A stretch of DNA of 64,000 bases from Aliivibrio_A sp016764915 (GCA_965224595.1 OZ245057.1:62001-126000); one strand, 5' to 3'; shown: positions 36,267-45,389, counted from the stretch's first letter. Notes: generated by a model not told the origin, from the sequence alone. Translations and numbers: made by a program.

Positions 36267-36298
36267 ACGTCATTCGTCATCTGTATTGTAGGAATATT

Positions 36299-37219
36299 AT
36301 GCTTTCATATATTGTCCGTCGATTTTTAGTGGCTATCCCAACGCTACTGTTCATTGCATTAGTCTCTTTTTGGCTAATGCACATTGCACCTGGTGGACCA
36401 TTTGATATGGAAAGGCCTATGCCTGAAATAGTCCGCGCTAATATCGAAGCAAAATTTCACCTAAATGAACCTTTTTTTGTTCAATTTTATATCTATATTA
36501 CCAATTTCATCCAAGGGGATCTTGGGCCAAGCTTTGTTTATCATGACTTTACCGTCACTCAACTTGTTGCTCAATCATGGCCTGTTTCAGCTATCTTAGG
36601 CGCTTTGTCATTTTCGATTGCCGTACCTACGGGAATGCTGTTTGGTACCATTGCTGCTCTCAAACGAAACAGTCGATTAGATTATATTTTGATGTCACTC
36701 TCCATGACTGGTGTTGTGATACCTGCCTTTGTATTAGCGCCTATATTAGTCACCATTTTCTCCATTCACCTTGGACTTTTACCTGCAGGCGGTTGGGAGG
36801 GTGGGAGTATCCCCTACTTGATTCTTCCTGTTATAAGTTTAGCTATTGGATCAATCGCCAGCATTGCAAGGGTAATGCGCGGATCAATGATAGAAACATT
36901 AAATCAACCGTATATTAGAACAGCGAAAGCCAAAGGTTTATCAACTTCATATATCCTATTTCATCACGCGCTTCGTCCTTCATTAATCCCTGTGGTCGCA
37001 ATGCTTGGGCCTAGTTTTGTATCTGTCATTACAGGTTCAGTGATCATCGATATCTTTTTTAGCACAGGTGGCATGGGACAACACTTTGTTTCAGGCGCGC
37101 TCAATCGTGATTATGGTTTAGTCATGGGGATCACTCTTATCGTTGCGACCCTCACTATTATGTTTAACCTCATCGTTGATTTGCTTTATACCATCATCGA
37201 CCCACGTATTCGTCTGTAG
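36299..37219 (+). CDS. oppB: Oligopeptide permease OppB
   Basis: A 306-residue inner-membrane permease: MLSYIVRRFLVAIPTLLFI at the N-terminus, six hydrophobic segments, and the EAA-type loop IRTAKAKGLSTSYILFHHALRPSLIP that contacts the ATPases. It pairs with OppC. A TAGGAATATT leader supplies the ribosome site. 132 nt separate it from oppA; the rest of the operon is nearly gap-free. Confidence 0.96.
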   Translation: MLSYIVRRFLVAIPTLLFIALVSFWLMHIAPGGPFDMERPMPEIVRANIEAKFHLNEPFFVQFYIYITNFIQGDLGPSFVYHDFTVTQLVAQSWPVSAILGALSFSIAVPTGMLFGTIAALKRNSRLDYILMSLSMTGVVIPAFVLAPILVTIFSIHLGLLPAGGWEGGSIPYLILPVISLAIGSIASIARVMRGSMIETLNQPYIRTAKAKGLSTSYILFHHALRPSLIPVVAMLGPSFVSVITGSVIIDIFFSTGGMGQHFVSGALNRDYGLVMGITLIVATLTIMFNLIVDLLYTIIDPRIRL

Positions 37220-37228
37220 GATTTCATT

Positions 37229-38158
37229 ATGTTGACCAAGAAAATTGACACTTCAGTTCTAACTGACAACTTAACCAACTCTATCGATGCCATCGAAGGT
37301 AGGAGCCTTTGGCAAGATGCATGGACACGTTTTAAAAAAAATCGAGCGGCCATGTTCTCAGTCTACATATTGGCTTTTATCGTGTTATGTATCACTTTTG
37401 GCCCTATGTTATCGTCTTTCAGCCATGACGAAATTGATTGGGAGGTAATTTCAGATCCTTATGAATTAGGTAAACCCTCTTTCGCTTCTGGTCACTATTT
37501 TGGTACTGATGACTTAGGGCAAGATATCTTTGCAAGAACCATGAATGGCGGAAGGTTATCCATCATGGTTGGATTTATGGGTGCTTTAGTAGCGGTTACT
37601 ATAGGGACATTGTGGGGCAGTATTTCTGGGTTTATTGGTGGTGCATTAGACAGTGTCATGATGCGAATTATTGAAGTCTTAGATTCAGTTCCATTTATGT
37701 TCATGGTGATCCTTTTTGTTACCCTCTTTGGTAATAATATTTATCTTATTTTCATTGTTATCGGCATGGTTTCTTGGCTAGGAATAGCCAGGGTAGTGCG
37801 TGGAGTAACTTTCAGTTTAAAAAAGCGTGAGTTCATTGAAGCGGCGCACTCCATCGGGGTCTCTAACAGTCGAATCGTATTGCGACACATAATGCCAAAC
37901 GTACTTGGTATTGTGATGGTCTATTCATCGCTGATGGTTCCTGGTTTTATCATGTTTGAATCCTTTTTGAGCTTTTTAGGTCTTGGGGTTCAGCCTCCCG
38001 ATACGAGCTGGGGGGTCTTGATTTCAGCTGGTTCAAAAACCATTGATGTGGCTATTTGGCAACTAATTTTCCCTTCGATTTTTCTAGTGACCACATTGTT
38101 CTGCTTTAATTTTATTGGCGATGGTTTGCGAGATGCCCTCGACCCGAAAGATCGTTAA
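37229..38158 (+). CDS. oppC: Oligopeptide permease OppC
   Basis: A 309-residue permease with a cytosolic N-terminal stretch containing WQDAWTRFKKNRAAMFS, then the first helix, the family's FGTDDLGQDIFARTMNGGRLS segment, and the EAA-type loop FIEAAHSIGVSNSRIVLRHI. It forms the OppBC channel. Gap to oppB is 9 nt; an AAGGAG site for oppD overlaps its end. Confidence 0.96.
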   Translation: MLTKKIDTSVLTDNLTNSIDAIEGRSLWQDAWTRFKKNRAAMFSVYILAFIVLCITFGPMLSSFSHDEIDWEVISDPYELGKPSFASGHYFGTDDLGQDIFARTMNGGRLSIMVGFMGALVAVTIGTLWGSISGFIGGALDSVMMRIIEVLDSVPFMFMVILFVTLFGNNIYLIFIVIGMVSWLGIARVVRGVTFSLKKREFIEAAHSIGVSNSRIVLRHIMPNVLGIVMVYSSLMVPGFIMFESFLSFLGLGVQPPDTSWGVLISAGSKTIDVAIWQLIFPSIFLVTTLFCFNFIGDGLRDALDPKDR

Positions 38159-38167
38159 GGAGTAATC

Positions 38168-39172
38168 ATGAGTATTTTAACTGTTAATAACATGAACGTA
38201 CGCTTTCGAACACAAGATGGACTCGTTCAGGCGGTATCCGACCTCTCTTTTTCAATAAAACCAGGTGAAACTTTAGGTATTGTTGGTGAGTCTGGTTCTG
38301 GAAAAAGTCAGTCTGTCTTCGCTTTAATGGGGCTAACTGCTGATAATGGTATTGTTTCTGGTGACGCACTTTTCCATGGAAAAAACTTACTGGAAATGAG
38401 CAAAAAAGAACTTAACCGTATTCGTGCTGAAAAAATTGGCATGATTTTCCAAGATCCAATGAACTCACTTAATCCGTTCATGAAAATAGGTAAACAACTT
38501 ACAGAGGTGCTGCGAAAACACAAAGGATTAAGTGCTCGGGAGGCTACCGCACAGTCGATACAAATGCTCGACGCTGTGCGTATTCCTTCTGCTCAAACAC
38601 GTATGACTCAATACCCACATGAACTGTCTGGAGGCATGCGTCAACGTGTGATGATTGCAATGGCTCTACTTTGTAAACCGGAACTAATCATTGCCGATGA
38701 GCCTACAACTGCTCTTGATGTCACTGTGCAAGCGCAAATACTGACGTTACTGCGTGATTTACAAACTGAGTTTAATACCGCCATCTTGTTGATCACTCAT
38801 GATATGGGTGTCGTTGCTGAAATGTGCGATCGAGTTCTGGTCATGTACGGCGGCAGGCGCATGGAACAGGCTAGCATTAATTCACTGTTTGAAAGTCCGA
38901 ACCACCCTTACACTCAGGGATTACTTACTGCCATCCCTTCTATTCATGATGATATAGATAGATTAAAAACCATTGCAGGCAATCCACCTAGTGCTCTCAT
39001 TGATGCACAAGGCTGCCCATTTTATGAGCGTTGCAGTTCAGCTAAAGATCTGTGTAAGAATGAGATGCCCAAATTTCTATCTGTTAACGATCAGCAGTCA
39101 TTAGCTTGCCATTCATACTCGGCCGTGACCCCCGTCGTTTCAAAACCAATTCTTACGGAGGAGATAGCATGA
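38168..39172 (+). CDS. oppD: Oligopeptide transport ATPase OppD
   Basis: A 334-residue ABC ATPase: Walker A GESGSGKSQS, signature LSGGMRQRVMIAMAL, Walker B LIIADEPTTALDVT, and the C-terminal peptide-transporter extension with four Cys-type spacing (CPFYERC, CKNEMP, ACHSY), which binds a [4Fe-4S] cluster in relatives. It energises uptake together with OppF. It overlaps oppF by 4 nt. Confidence 0.96.
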   Translation: MSILTVNNMNVRFRTQDGLVQAVSDLSFSIKPGETLGIVGESGSGKSQSVFALMGLTADNGIVSGDALFHGKNLLEMSKKELNRIRAEKIGMIFQDPMNSLNPFMKIGKQLTEVLRKHKGLSAREATAQSIQMLDAVRIPSAQTRMTQYPHELSGGMRQRVMIAMALLCKPELIIADEPTTALDVTVQAQILTLLRDLQTEFNTAILLITHDMGVVAEMCDRVLVMYGGRRMEQASINSLFESPNHPYTQGLLTAIPSIHDDIDRLKTIAGNPPSALIDAQGCPFYERCSSAKDLCKNEMPKFLSVNDQQSLACHSYSAVTPVVSKPILTEEIA

Positions 39173-40167
39173 ATAACAAAGAGATATTAATGCAGGCGCG
39201 TGATTTACGTGTACATTTTCAAGTCGGATCATCTTGGATTCCTGGGTCTAAACCAAAAATTGTTAAAGCTGTCGACGGTATTGATTTGGATGTCTATCGT
39301 GGTGAATCATTAGGTATAGTTGGTGAGTCGGGTTGCGGCAAGTCTACACTTGCTCGAGCCCTTTTAAGACTCATCGAGCCAACCAGTGGTGAATTGCGCT
39401 GGGCAGGCGAAGATATGCTGGCATTTAATAAAAAACAACTCGTAGATAGCCGTCGTCATTTTCAAATGATCTTTCAAGATCCTGCTGCCAGTTTAAACCC
39501 TCGAATGACGATATCAGAAAGCATCGCTGAACCCCTATTTATTCATGAACCTCAGATGAAGCGCAAAGAAGTTCAGAGTCGTGTCATGGCTATGATGGAC
39601 AAAGTTGGACTTTCGGCAACGCAGCGTAACCGTTATCCTCACGAATTTTCTGGCGGACAGTGTCAACGTGTAGGCATTGCACGCGCTCTTATTTTAAAAC
39701 CCCAACTGATTATCTGTGATGAGCCAGTCAGTGCACTTGATGTGTCAATTCAAGCGCAAGTTATCAACCTGTTAAGTGACTTACAAAAAGAGATGAATCT
39801 AACTATGGTCATGATTGCCCATGACTTAAGTATTGTACGACACATCAGTGACCGTGTAATGGTGATGTATTTAGGCAAACCCATGGAAACTGGTCATTAT
39901 AGAAACGTGTTCGATGAGGCCGCGCATCCTTATACCCGAGCACTGCTTTCTGCCGTTCCTATCGCCAATCCAAAATTAGCGCGTAATCGTGATATTCAAT
40001 TGCTTCCAGGCGATCTTCCTTCACCGCTCAATCCGCCTACTGGTTGCGTATTTCGAACTCGTTGCCCACTAGTTACAGATACTTGCTCATCGCAAAAACC
40101 GACTCATTCTGGTACAACTGATCATAATATTCATTGCAATAACGTTAATTTAAAAGGAATTTTATGA
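39169..40167 (+). CDS. oppF: Oligopeptide transport ATPase OppF
   Basis: A 332-residue ABC ATPase from the ATG at 39169 (GGAGG site, 4-nt overlap with oppD); an in-frame opening at 39106 lies inside oppD and was rejected. Walker A GESGCGKSTLA, signature FSGGQCQRVGIARAL, Walker B LIICDEPVSALDVS, with a C-terminal Cys-rich extension (CVFRTRCPLVTDTC). It overlaps the aminopeptidase gene by 4 nt. Confidence 0.96.
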   Translation: MNNKEILMQARDLRVHFQVGSSWIPGSKPKIVKAVDGIDLDVYRGESLGIVGESGCGKSTLARALLRLIEPTSGELRWAGEDMLAFNKKQLVDSRRHFQMIFQDPAASLNPRMTISESIAEPLFIHEPQMKRKEVQSRVMAMMDKVGLSATQRNRYPHEFSGGQCQRVGIARALILKPQLIICDEPVSALDVSIQAQVINLLSDLQKEMNLTMVMIAHDLSIVRHISDRVMVMYLGKPMETGHYRNVFDEAAHPYTRALLSAVPIANPKLARNRDIQLLPGDLPSPLNPPTGCVFRTRCPLVTDTCSSQKPTHSGTTDHNIHCNNVNLKGIL

Positions 40168-41957
40168 CTTTACCTCTATCAAGTGTTTCTGAGCGTCTGA
40201 ATGCGCTCAGAGTTTGCATGAAACATCACGATTTTTCTGCTTTCATCGTGACCAATTATGATCCTCACCATAGTGAGTACTCAGCCGAACACTGGTTTTC
40301 ACGTCAATGGATAACTGGCTTTACCGGTTCATCGGGTGATGCTGTAATCACACAAAATGGCGGCGGACTCTGGACTGATGGTCGTTATTACATTCAAGCT
40401 ACTGAGCAGTTGGCTGGAACAGGGATCGACCTATTCAAAGCAAGGTTAACTGACACCCCTACTATCCCTCAATGGCTTGAACAGACACTGCCTAATGGAT
40501 CAAAAATTGGTGTTGACGGTCGCACTATTAGTCATGAATTTCTAACCCAGTTAACATCTGCATGTTCGAAAAAGCAAATAGAAGTAGTTTTGATTCATGA
40601 TTTGATTGGTGAGGTTTGGTCTGACCGCCCAAGTCGACCTCAGCAGCCAATATTTGAACACTCCACCCAATACGCTGGTGAATCAGTTTCATCAAAACTG
40701 AGTCGTATTCGGCAGAATATGCGTGAAGATAACATTCAACACCATTTAATCGCCACTTTAGATGACATTATGTGGACACTTAATATTCGAGGCGGTGACT
40801 CCCCATACTGCCCGGTCTCTGAGTCCTATCTACTGATTTCGAGCTCTAGCGCAACTTTATTTATTGCTCAAGAAAAGCTACCTGGACTCATTAAACAAAA
40901 CTTACTTTCAATAGGTGTTGATTCTCGGCCTTACGAAGAGATTGAAAAGGCATTATCAAATCTACCAGACAATGAGTCATTAAGGTATTGTCCAACGCAT
41001 TCTGATAGCCTTTTGATCGGTGCATTAAATACCTTAACTGATGTAGCCGAAGGCCCAACATACGCGGCACTCATGAAGTCGATAAAAAACCCTATTGAAC
41101 TCGAAAATATGGAGCACACTCTTTGTTTAGATGGCAGTGCTGTAGTGAAGTTTAGCCACTGGCTCACTGAAAATGTTGATACCAATTCTGTATGTGAACT
41201 CTCAGCAGAACAGCAGTTAATGAGTTATCGAAAAGAACTTCCTGGATATATCAGCGAAAGCTTTCACACCATAGCCGGATATGCAGAGCACGGAGCAAAA
41301 ATGCACTATGCCGCTACCGAAGAAAGTAATAAACAAGTTGAGTCGAACAACTTCTTTCTGGTTGATTCAGGGGCTCACTACCCAGGTGGTACTACCGATA
41401 TAACTCGCACTTTTCATTTTGGAAAAATATCTGAAAGTCAGTCAAGAGATTACACCTTGGTACTAAAGTCAGTAATCCGACTTACCCAAGCAAGATTTTT
41501 AAAGGGCACTCGTGGTTGCAATCTAGATATATTGGCACGAGGTGTCTTATGGCAGCACGGTATTGACTACAAATGCGGAACTGGTCATGGTGTAGGCATG
41601 TGTTTGAATGTACATGAAGGGCCACAAAGCTTTTCACAAGCTCTTATAGACCAGCCATTAGAGCCTGGTATGGTGATCACTAACGAGCCTGGCATTTACC
41701 GTGATGGGCAATATGGTATTCGTATTGAAAACATTATGAAAGTGGTTGAGCTTGAAGAGACTGATTTTGGTCAATTTTATGGGTTCGAAACCATCACTCT
41801 GGCGCCAATTCAAACCACTGCAATCATCACATCGATGTTGGAGCTAGGAGAAAAAGAGTGGTTAAACAATTATCATAAGACGGTCTTTGAAAAACTCAGT
41901 CCACACCTTGATGATGAACAGATACAGTGGTTAGCTCAAGCGACACTCGCTATTTAA
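40164..41957 (+). CDS. Xaa-Pro aminopeptidase (M24B)
   Basis: A 597-residue aminopeptidase P of the long, eukaryote-like three-domain type: two creatinase N-like domains and a C-terminal metal peptidase. Metal ligands can be seen as the two Asp in LVDSGAHYPGGTTDITRTF, His in GTGHGVGM, and Glu in TNEPGIYRDG and RIEN. It releases an N-terminal residue before proline. It overlaps oppF by 4 nt, so imported peptides would meet a dedicated proline-specific peptidase. An AAGGA site lies inside oppF. Confidence 0.93.
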   Translation: MTLPLSSVSERLNALRVCMKHHDFSAFIVTNYDPHHSEYSAEHWFSRQWITGFTGSSGDAVITQNGGGLWTDGRYYIQATEQLAGTGIDLFKARLTDTPTIPQWLEQTLPNGSKIGVDGRTISHEFLTQLTSACSKKQIEVVLIHDLIGEVWSDRPSRPQQPIFEHSTQYAGESVSSKLSRIRQNMREDNIQHHLIATLDDIMWTLNIRGGDSPYCPVSESYLLISSSSATLFIAQEKLPGLIKQNLLSIGVDSRPYEEIEKALSNLPDNESLRYCPTHSDSLLIGALNTLTDVAEGPTYAALMKSIKNPIELENMEHTLCLDGSAVVKFSHWLTENVDTNSVCELSAEQQLMSYRKELPGYISESFHTIAGYAEHGAKMHYAATEESNKQVESNNFFLVDSGAHYPGGTTDITRTFHFGKISESQSRDYTLVLKSVIRLTQARFLKGTRGCNLDILARGVLWQHGIDYKCGTGHGVGMCLNVHEGPQSFSQALIDQPLEPGMVITNEPGIYRDGQYGIRIENIMKVVELEETDFGQFYGFETITLAPIQTTAIITSMLELGEKEWLNNYHKTVFEKLSPHLDDEQIQWLAQATLAI

Positions 41958-41969
41958 CATCTTTTAATT

Positions 41970-41997
41970 GTGTCTGTTACGTGGCGATAACAGACAC
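41970..41997. repeat. Perfect 10-bp inverted repeat between aminopeptidase and pentapeptide genes
   Basis: GTGTCTGTTA and TAACAGACAC with an 8-nt loop, overlapping the stop codon of the pentapeptide gene. It sits where a convergent terminator belongs, but neither strand has a T-run, so it may act as a rho-linked or processing hairpin. Confidence 0.6.
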
Positions 41998-42438
41998 CCC
42001 AAGAGGGGCTAATAACTGCTCTTGTTGCCAATCACAGATGAGTACGCCTTCTAATTTCACTCGTCTAGGATCTAACCCTTCAAGATCAATTTTGCATAGA
42101 TTGGCATCTTTTAGATCAAAGGTGCCCCAAGCATCAGGTGAAAATTCACCACCGCTTAAGTCTGAACCTACTAAGGACGCTCCTAATAGATTTGCGCCGA
42201 TCCAACGATTGTCAAACAGTTCACACTTCTCTAATTTAAGATCTTCTAAGTTGGCATAATCAAAACGGCAACCTTCCACCTCACCCTGCTCTATGAATTT
42301 GCAATGTTTAAACGTCGCATCACTTAAATCAGCGCGACGAAAGTCACAGCGGAAAAATTGACAGTTTTCATAATGGGTATCAACCAAACTCTGTTTTGCG
42401 AATGATTTATCGTTGAACGTTTGATTGCTAACATGCAT
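41977..42438 (-). CDS. Short Qnr/MfpA-like pentapeptide repeat protein
   Basis: A 153-residue protein made of pentapeptide repeats (A/C-D/N-L/F-X-X), for example CDFRRADLSDATF and GANLLGASLVGSDLSG. The C-terminal half strongly recalls Qnr proteins: LEKCELFDNRW, GSDLSGGEFS, a W, then LDPRRVKLEGV and LGVSVIA. Classical Qnr is about 215-218 residues; this copy lacks about 60-65 in the middle, about three coils of the right-handed helix. Such proteins mimic DNA and protect DNA gyrase from quinolones or toxins; whether this short form does is unknown. An AAGGT site supports the ATG. Vibrionaceae chromosomes often carry qnr-like genes. Confidence 0.85.
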   Translation of the reverse strand: MHVSNQTFNDKSFAKQSLVDTHYENCQFFRCDFRRADLSDATFKHCKFIEQGEVEGCRFDYANLEDLKLEKCELFDNRWIGANLLGASLVGSDLSGGEFSPDAWGTFDLKDANLCKIDLEGLDPRRVKLEGVLICDWQQEQLLAPLGVSVIAT

Positions 42439-42480
42439 GGTGATACCTTAGTTTTCCATATGAGTCTAACTCTTTAATGA

Positions 42481-42807
42481 CTATATCATGCTTTCAAGTA
42501 ACCACTTTAATGCAAAGAAAAACAGCATGCCAAAACCGATTGTTTGCAATAAGTTCTTAGTAAAATAGGCAATTAAAAAAGCGGCAATAGCCGAGATTAA
42601 ATACGGGTTTGTTATACTCACGTCAATATAGCCTTGAGGCATAACAACCATAGGCACAATAATCGCGGTCAACACCGTAGGCGGTACAAAACGCAGTGAC
42701 TTTTCCATCCACATTGGAAATTTGAACTTCCCTGCCATGGCAAACATGACAAAACGTATTGAAAATGTGGCCGAGAACATGCCAATAATTAACAACCATT
42801 CATTCAT
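42481..42807 (-). CDS. azlD: AzlD-type branched-chain amino acid exporter subunit
   Basis: A 108-residue membrane protein with three to four hydrophobic segments, matching AzlD. It contains a RFVMFAMAG segment and FVPPTVLTAIIVP typical of the family. It pairs with AzlC to export branched-chain or related amino acids. The ATG overlaps the azlC stop by 4 nt. Confidence 0.93.
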   Translation of the reverse strand: MNEWLLIIGMFSATFSIRFVMFAMAGKFKFPMWMEKSLRFVPPTVLTAIIVPMVVMPQGYIDVSITNPYLISAIAAFLIAYFTKNLLQTIGFGMLFFFALKWLLESMI

Positions 42808-43505
42808 ATTTTATTCCTTTTCTCTAATCGAATAATCAACATCCCCACAGTAATCCCTGCAACTGCACTAACAATAAGTCCAAGTTTATGCGGAAGGCCT
42901 GCAAAAATAATTGAACAACTACCAGCAATAATGACCGCACTCCACATCGCTTTGGCATTGAGGTAAGGAACCACCATGCCAATGAAAGTCACCGCCATCG
43001 CAAACTCAAGACCCCACTGGCTCATGTCAGGGAAAGATTCACCAAGTATTACTCCGATCACCGTACAAATAAACCAATTTCCGTACATCGCAATCATCGA
43101 CCCTAAATAGTACCAATGGGCAAGTTTACTGTCTGGTGACTGATATCGTAAACTAACAGCTGCGAAGGTTTCGTCGGTTAATCCAAACGCCATGAATGCT
43201 CGTAGTGACATGGGTAGATGTTTCACTTTGTCCACTAACGCGGTGGCATACAAAAGGTGTCTAAGATTAACCACTAAGGTTGTCAATACGATAACACCAA
43301 GACCGACCCCCGATGCAATCAGAGCCAATACAATGAATTGAGCTGAACCTGCAAAGACAAAAAGCGACATCGCTAATGTGGCTGGAATGGATAATCCGCT
43401 ATTAGGCGCTAAAGTGCCAAATAAAATACCAAAAGGAATGGCACCGACGATCAATGGTAGGGTCGCTTTCATCCCTGAAAAAAACTCTTCTTTTTTATTG
43501 CTCAC
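42804..43505 (-). CDS. azlC: AzlC-type branched-chain amino acid exporter subunit
   Basis: A 233-residue membrane protein with the AzlC signature: LPLIVGAIPFGILFGTLAP, FAGSAQFIVLALI and NLRHLLYATAL. Start is GTG at 43505 with AAAGGA 5-6 nt upstream; a nearby ATG is closed after one codon. First gene of azlCD; no regulator is next to it. Confidence 0.93.
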   Translation of the reverse strand: MSNKKEEFFSGMKATLPLIVGAIPFGILFGTLAPNSGLSIPATLAMSLFVFAGSAQFIVLALIASGVGLGVIVLTTLVVNLRHLLYATALVDKVKHLPMSLRAFMAFGLTDETFAAVSLRYQSPDSKLAHWYYLGSMIAMYGNWFICTVIGVILGESFPDMSQWGLEFAMAVTFIGMVVPYLNAKAMWSAVIIAGSCSIIFAGLPHKLGLIVSAVAGITVGMLIIRLEKRNKI

Positions 43506-43838
43506 AACATTCCTTTAATTACAGTTGTTAACTAAATGGGGGTAATATATTCAATTGGTTTCAGATCCGATTTTAATGTAACAGGATTGTAATTGAAGGC
43601 AAGCGCTATTTATACACAGCTCAGTAGCTGCTCAACACTTGTACAGCAATAGGCTGTAACACCTACCCTTACAGAGTATATCTATAAAGTCACCTTTTGA
43701 ATTCAATACATTATAGAAATGAAAATAGTATTGCTATTTAGCAACAAAACGTGTGTTTTTATCTATTTCACAGTTTCATGACTTGTTTTATTAATCCATG
43801 TCTATACTAACCAAAGGTTTATACATGGAGTACAAATA
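43506..43838. other. Intergenic region between divergent azlC and the repeat-protein gene
   Basis: 333 nt, AT-rich. Two small inverted repeats: CAGCT-CAGT-AGCTG at 43617-43630 and TACAGC-AATAG-GCTGTA (arms within 43642-43658). They might be regulator sites for either gene. No convincing promoter or RNA gene. Confidence 0.5.
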
Positions 43839-44399
43839 ATGAAAAAAATTTTATTGGGTTCTTTCGTTGCTTTATCTATGACATCAACGGTCGCTTTTGC
43901 AGAGAGCACTCCTGCTATGTTCTCTTCCCTTAATGAATTCAATGCACCAGCAGCTGAATCCGTAACGGGGGTTCGATTGGCGGCTTTACACGGTAAAACA
44001 GGCGATGTTACAGGCGTCGATTTTGCATTTGGTATGTCTGAAAGTGACAATATCACAGGTGTCAACTTTCCACTTTTCATTGGCGGTAACCGCGTCCATA
44101 ACTCCATGACTGGTGCTTCATTCGGTCTATTCAACTGGCATGAAGGCACTGATGTTGGCGCTAACTTAGGTTTAGTCAATATAACTAATGATGTGACGGG
44201 GGCAAATGTCAGTGTTGTGAACTACTCTGAAGGCTATACAATGGTTGATGTAGGTGCCGTTAACATGTCTAATGATTCACATGTTCAGGTTGGTCTGTTT
44301 AATATGACCAAGGAGATAAAAGGCGTTCAAGTCGGTCTAATTAATTGTGCTGAAAATGGTTTCTTACCTTGTTTTCCGTTTGTAAACTTTTCAATGTAG
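43839..44399 (+). CDS. Secreted beta-repeat protein (VC2662-like surface repeat family)
   Basis: A 186-residue protein with signal peptide (MTSTVAFA then ES). The mature part repeats a roughly 18-22-residue unit of the form TGVxxxxG..N: TGVRLAALHG, TGVDFAFG, TGVNFPLF, TGASFGLFN, GANLGLVN, TGANVSVVN, VQVGLFNMT, GVQVGLIN. This is the pattern of the LA_2272/VC2662-type surface repeat proteins. It would fold as a beta-solenoid or sheet in the periplasm or on the surface. Function unknown. A good terminator follows. Confidence 0.78.
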   Translation: MKKILLGSFVALSMTSTVAFAESTPAMFSSLNEFNAPAAESVTGVRLAALHGKTGDVTGVDFAFGMSESDNITGVNFPLFIGGNRVHNSMTGASFGLFNWHEGTDVGANLGLVNITNDVTGANVSVVNYSEGYTMVDVGAVNMSNDSHVQVGLFNMTKEIKGVQVGLINCAENGFLPCFPFVNFSM

Positions 44400-44430
44400 T
44401 TAATTAATTTTTCATCATATGACGGGAACA

Positions 44431-44460
44431 AAAAAGGAGTGCATTCGCACTCCCTTTTTA
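44431..44460. terminator. Bidirectional terminator between repeat-protein gene and ppaC
   Basis: Stem GGAGTGC / GCACTCC with a 4-nt ATTC loop, flanked by A6 on the left and T5 on the right, so it ends transcripts in both directions. Confidence 0.92.
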
Positions 44461-44483
44461 TGTCTCGCAATTACTGCAAGGGA

Positions 44484-45389
44484 TTAAGCAAGAACAGTTT
44501 GAAGCCAAGGCCAGCCTTGCTTTTTACGGCTAAGGGTATTTTCCATCATCAACTGTCCTTCTTTATTATGAGTATCGAGAATAGCATTCCACTCACCTTT
44601 ATAAAGAAGACGAGTCGTACTAGTGGTAATGTCTGTCAGCATCAAGGCAGCCATTGCTAGACCTTCTTCATCACAACGACGTTGAAGATCAGCATTAAGA
44701 TCATCAATCATGCTATCAACTTGTGCTAAAGTCGCTAATTCAATCTGACCAACCACTACGTTGCGCTCTTTAAATGGGTAAGCTTTAAGATCTTTCTCAA
44801 CTAACTCAGTAGCAGTAAGGCCTTCGATATCTGTTTTAGCAATTAGCAACGCTTTAATAAACGCGTCTAAGTCATCAACACCTGCCAGTATCGTTAGCTC
44901 TGCGACTGCATCTTTATCTTTTTGAGTACACGTTGGAGAAGCGAAGCCAACTGTATCACTCAAAATAGCTGAAAGCATCAATGTTGCAAGCGGTTTTGTA
45001 ATCTCAACATTTTCAATTTTAAACAGGTTAAACATAATGGTACATGTACAACCAACAGGCCAAATCCATGCTTCTAATGGGTTCACTGTCATCACATCAC
45101 CAAGACGATGATGGTCAACAATACCTACGATTTCAGCGTCTGCGATATCATCAGGTGCTTGGGATAGATCAGAATAATCAACCAACCATACTTTTGAACC
45201 AGCAACACCTTCACACATAATTGGTTGATCCACACCCGCTTGTTTCAGTATGTGCTGAGTTTCACGATTAAGCTCACCTTGACGAACGGCAACAGCTTCT
45301 AAACCACGTGCTTTTAAAAGTGCTTCACCAACGAGTGCTGAACAGATGCTATCGCTATCAGGGTTCTTGTGACCAACTACTTGAATCAT
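44484..45389 (-). CDS. ppaC: Manganese-dependent inorganic pyrophosphatase (family II)
   Basis: A 301-residue DHH-family pyrophosphatase: GHKNPDSDS at 6-14, LVDYSD, the DHH motif VDHHRLGD, and SDTVGF. It hydrolyses diphosphate to phosphate, using Mn or Co, in the cytosol. The C-terminal SRKKQGWPWL gives the basic Arg/Lys active-site end. A good AAAGGAA site precedes the ATG. Single-gene transcript. Confidence 0.96.
   Translation of the reverse strand: MIQVVGHKNPDSDSICSALVGEALLKARGLEAVAVRQGELNRETQHILKQAGVDQPIMCEGVAGSKVWLVDYSDLSQAPDDIADAEIVGIVDHHRLGDVMTVNPLEAWIWPVGCTCTIMFNLFKIENVEITKPLATLMLSAILSDTVGFASPTCTQKDKDAVAELTILAGVDDLDAFIKALLIAKTDIEGLTATELVEKDLKAYPFKERNVVVGQIELATLAQVDSMIDDLNADLQRRCDEEGLAMAALMLTDITTSTTRLLYKGEWNAILDTHNKEGQLMMENTLSRKKQGWPWLQTVLA

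Noticed and set aside
41970..41997. 10-bp hairpin after the aminopeptidase as a rho-independent terminator
   Set aside because: Perfect stem, but no T-run on either strand; kept only as an inverted repeat.
41977..42438. Pentapeptide gene as an acquired resistance cassette
   Set aside because: No integron site, insertion sequence or base-composition change is visible around it, and qnr-like genes are native to Vibrionaceae chromosomes.
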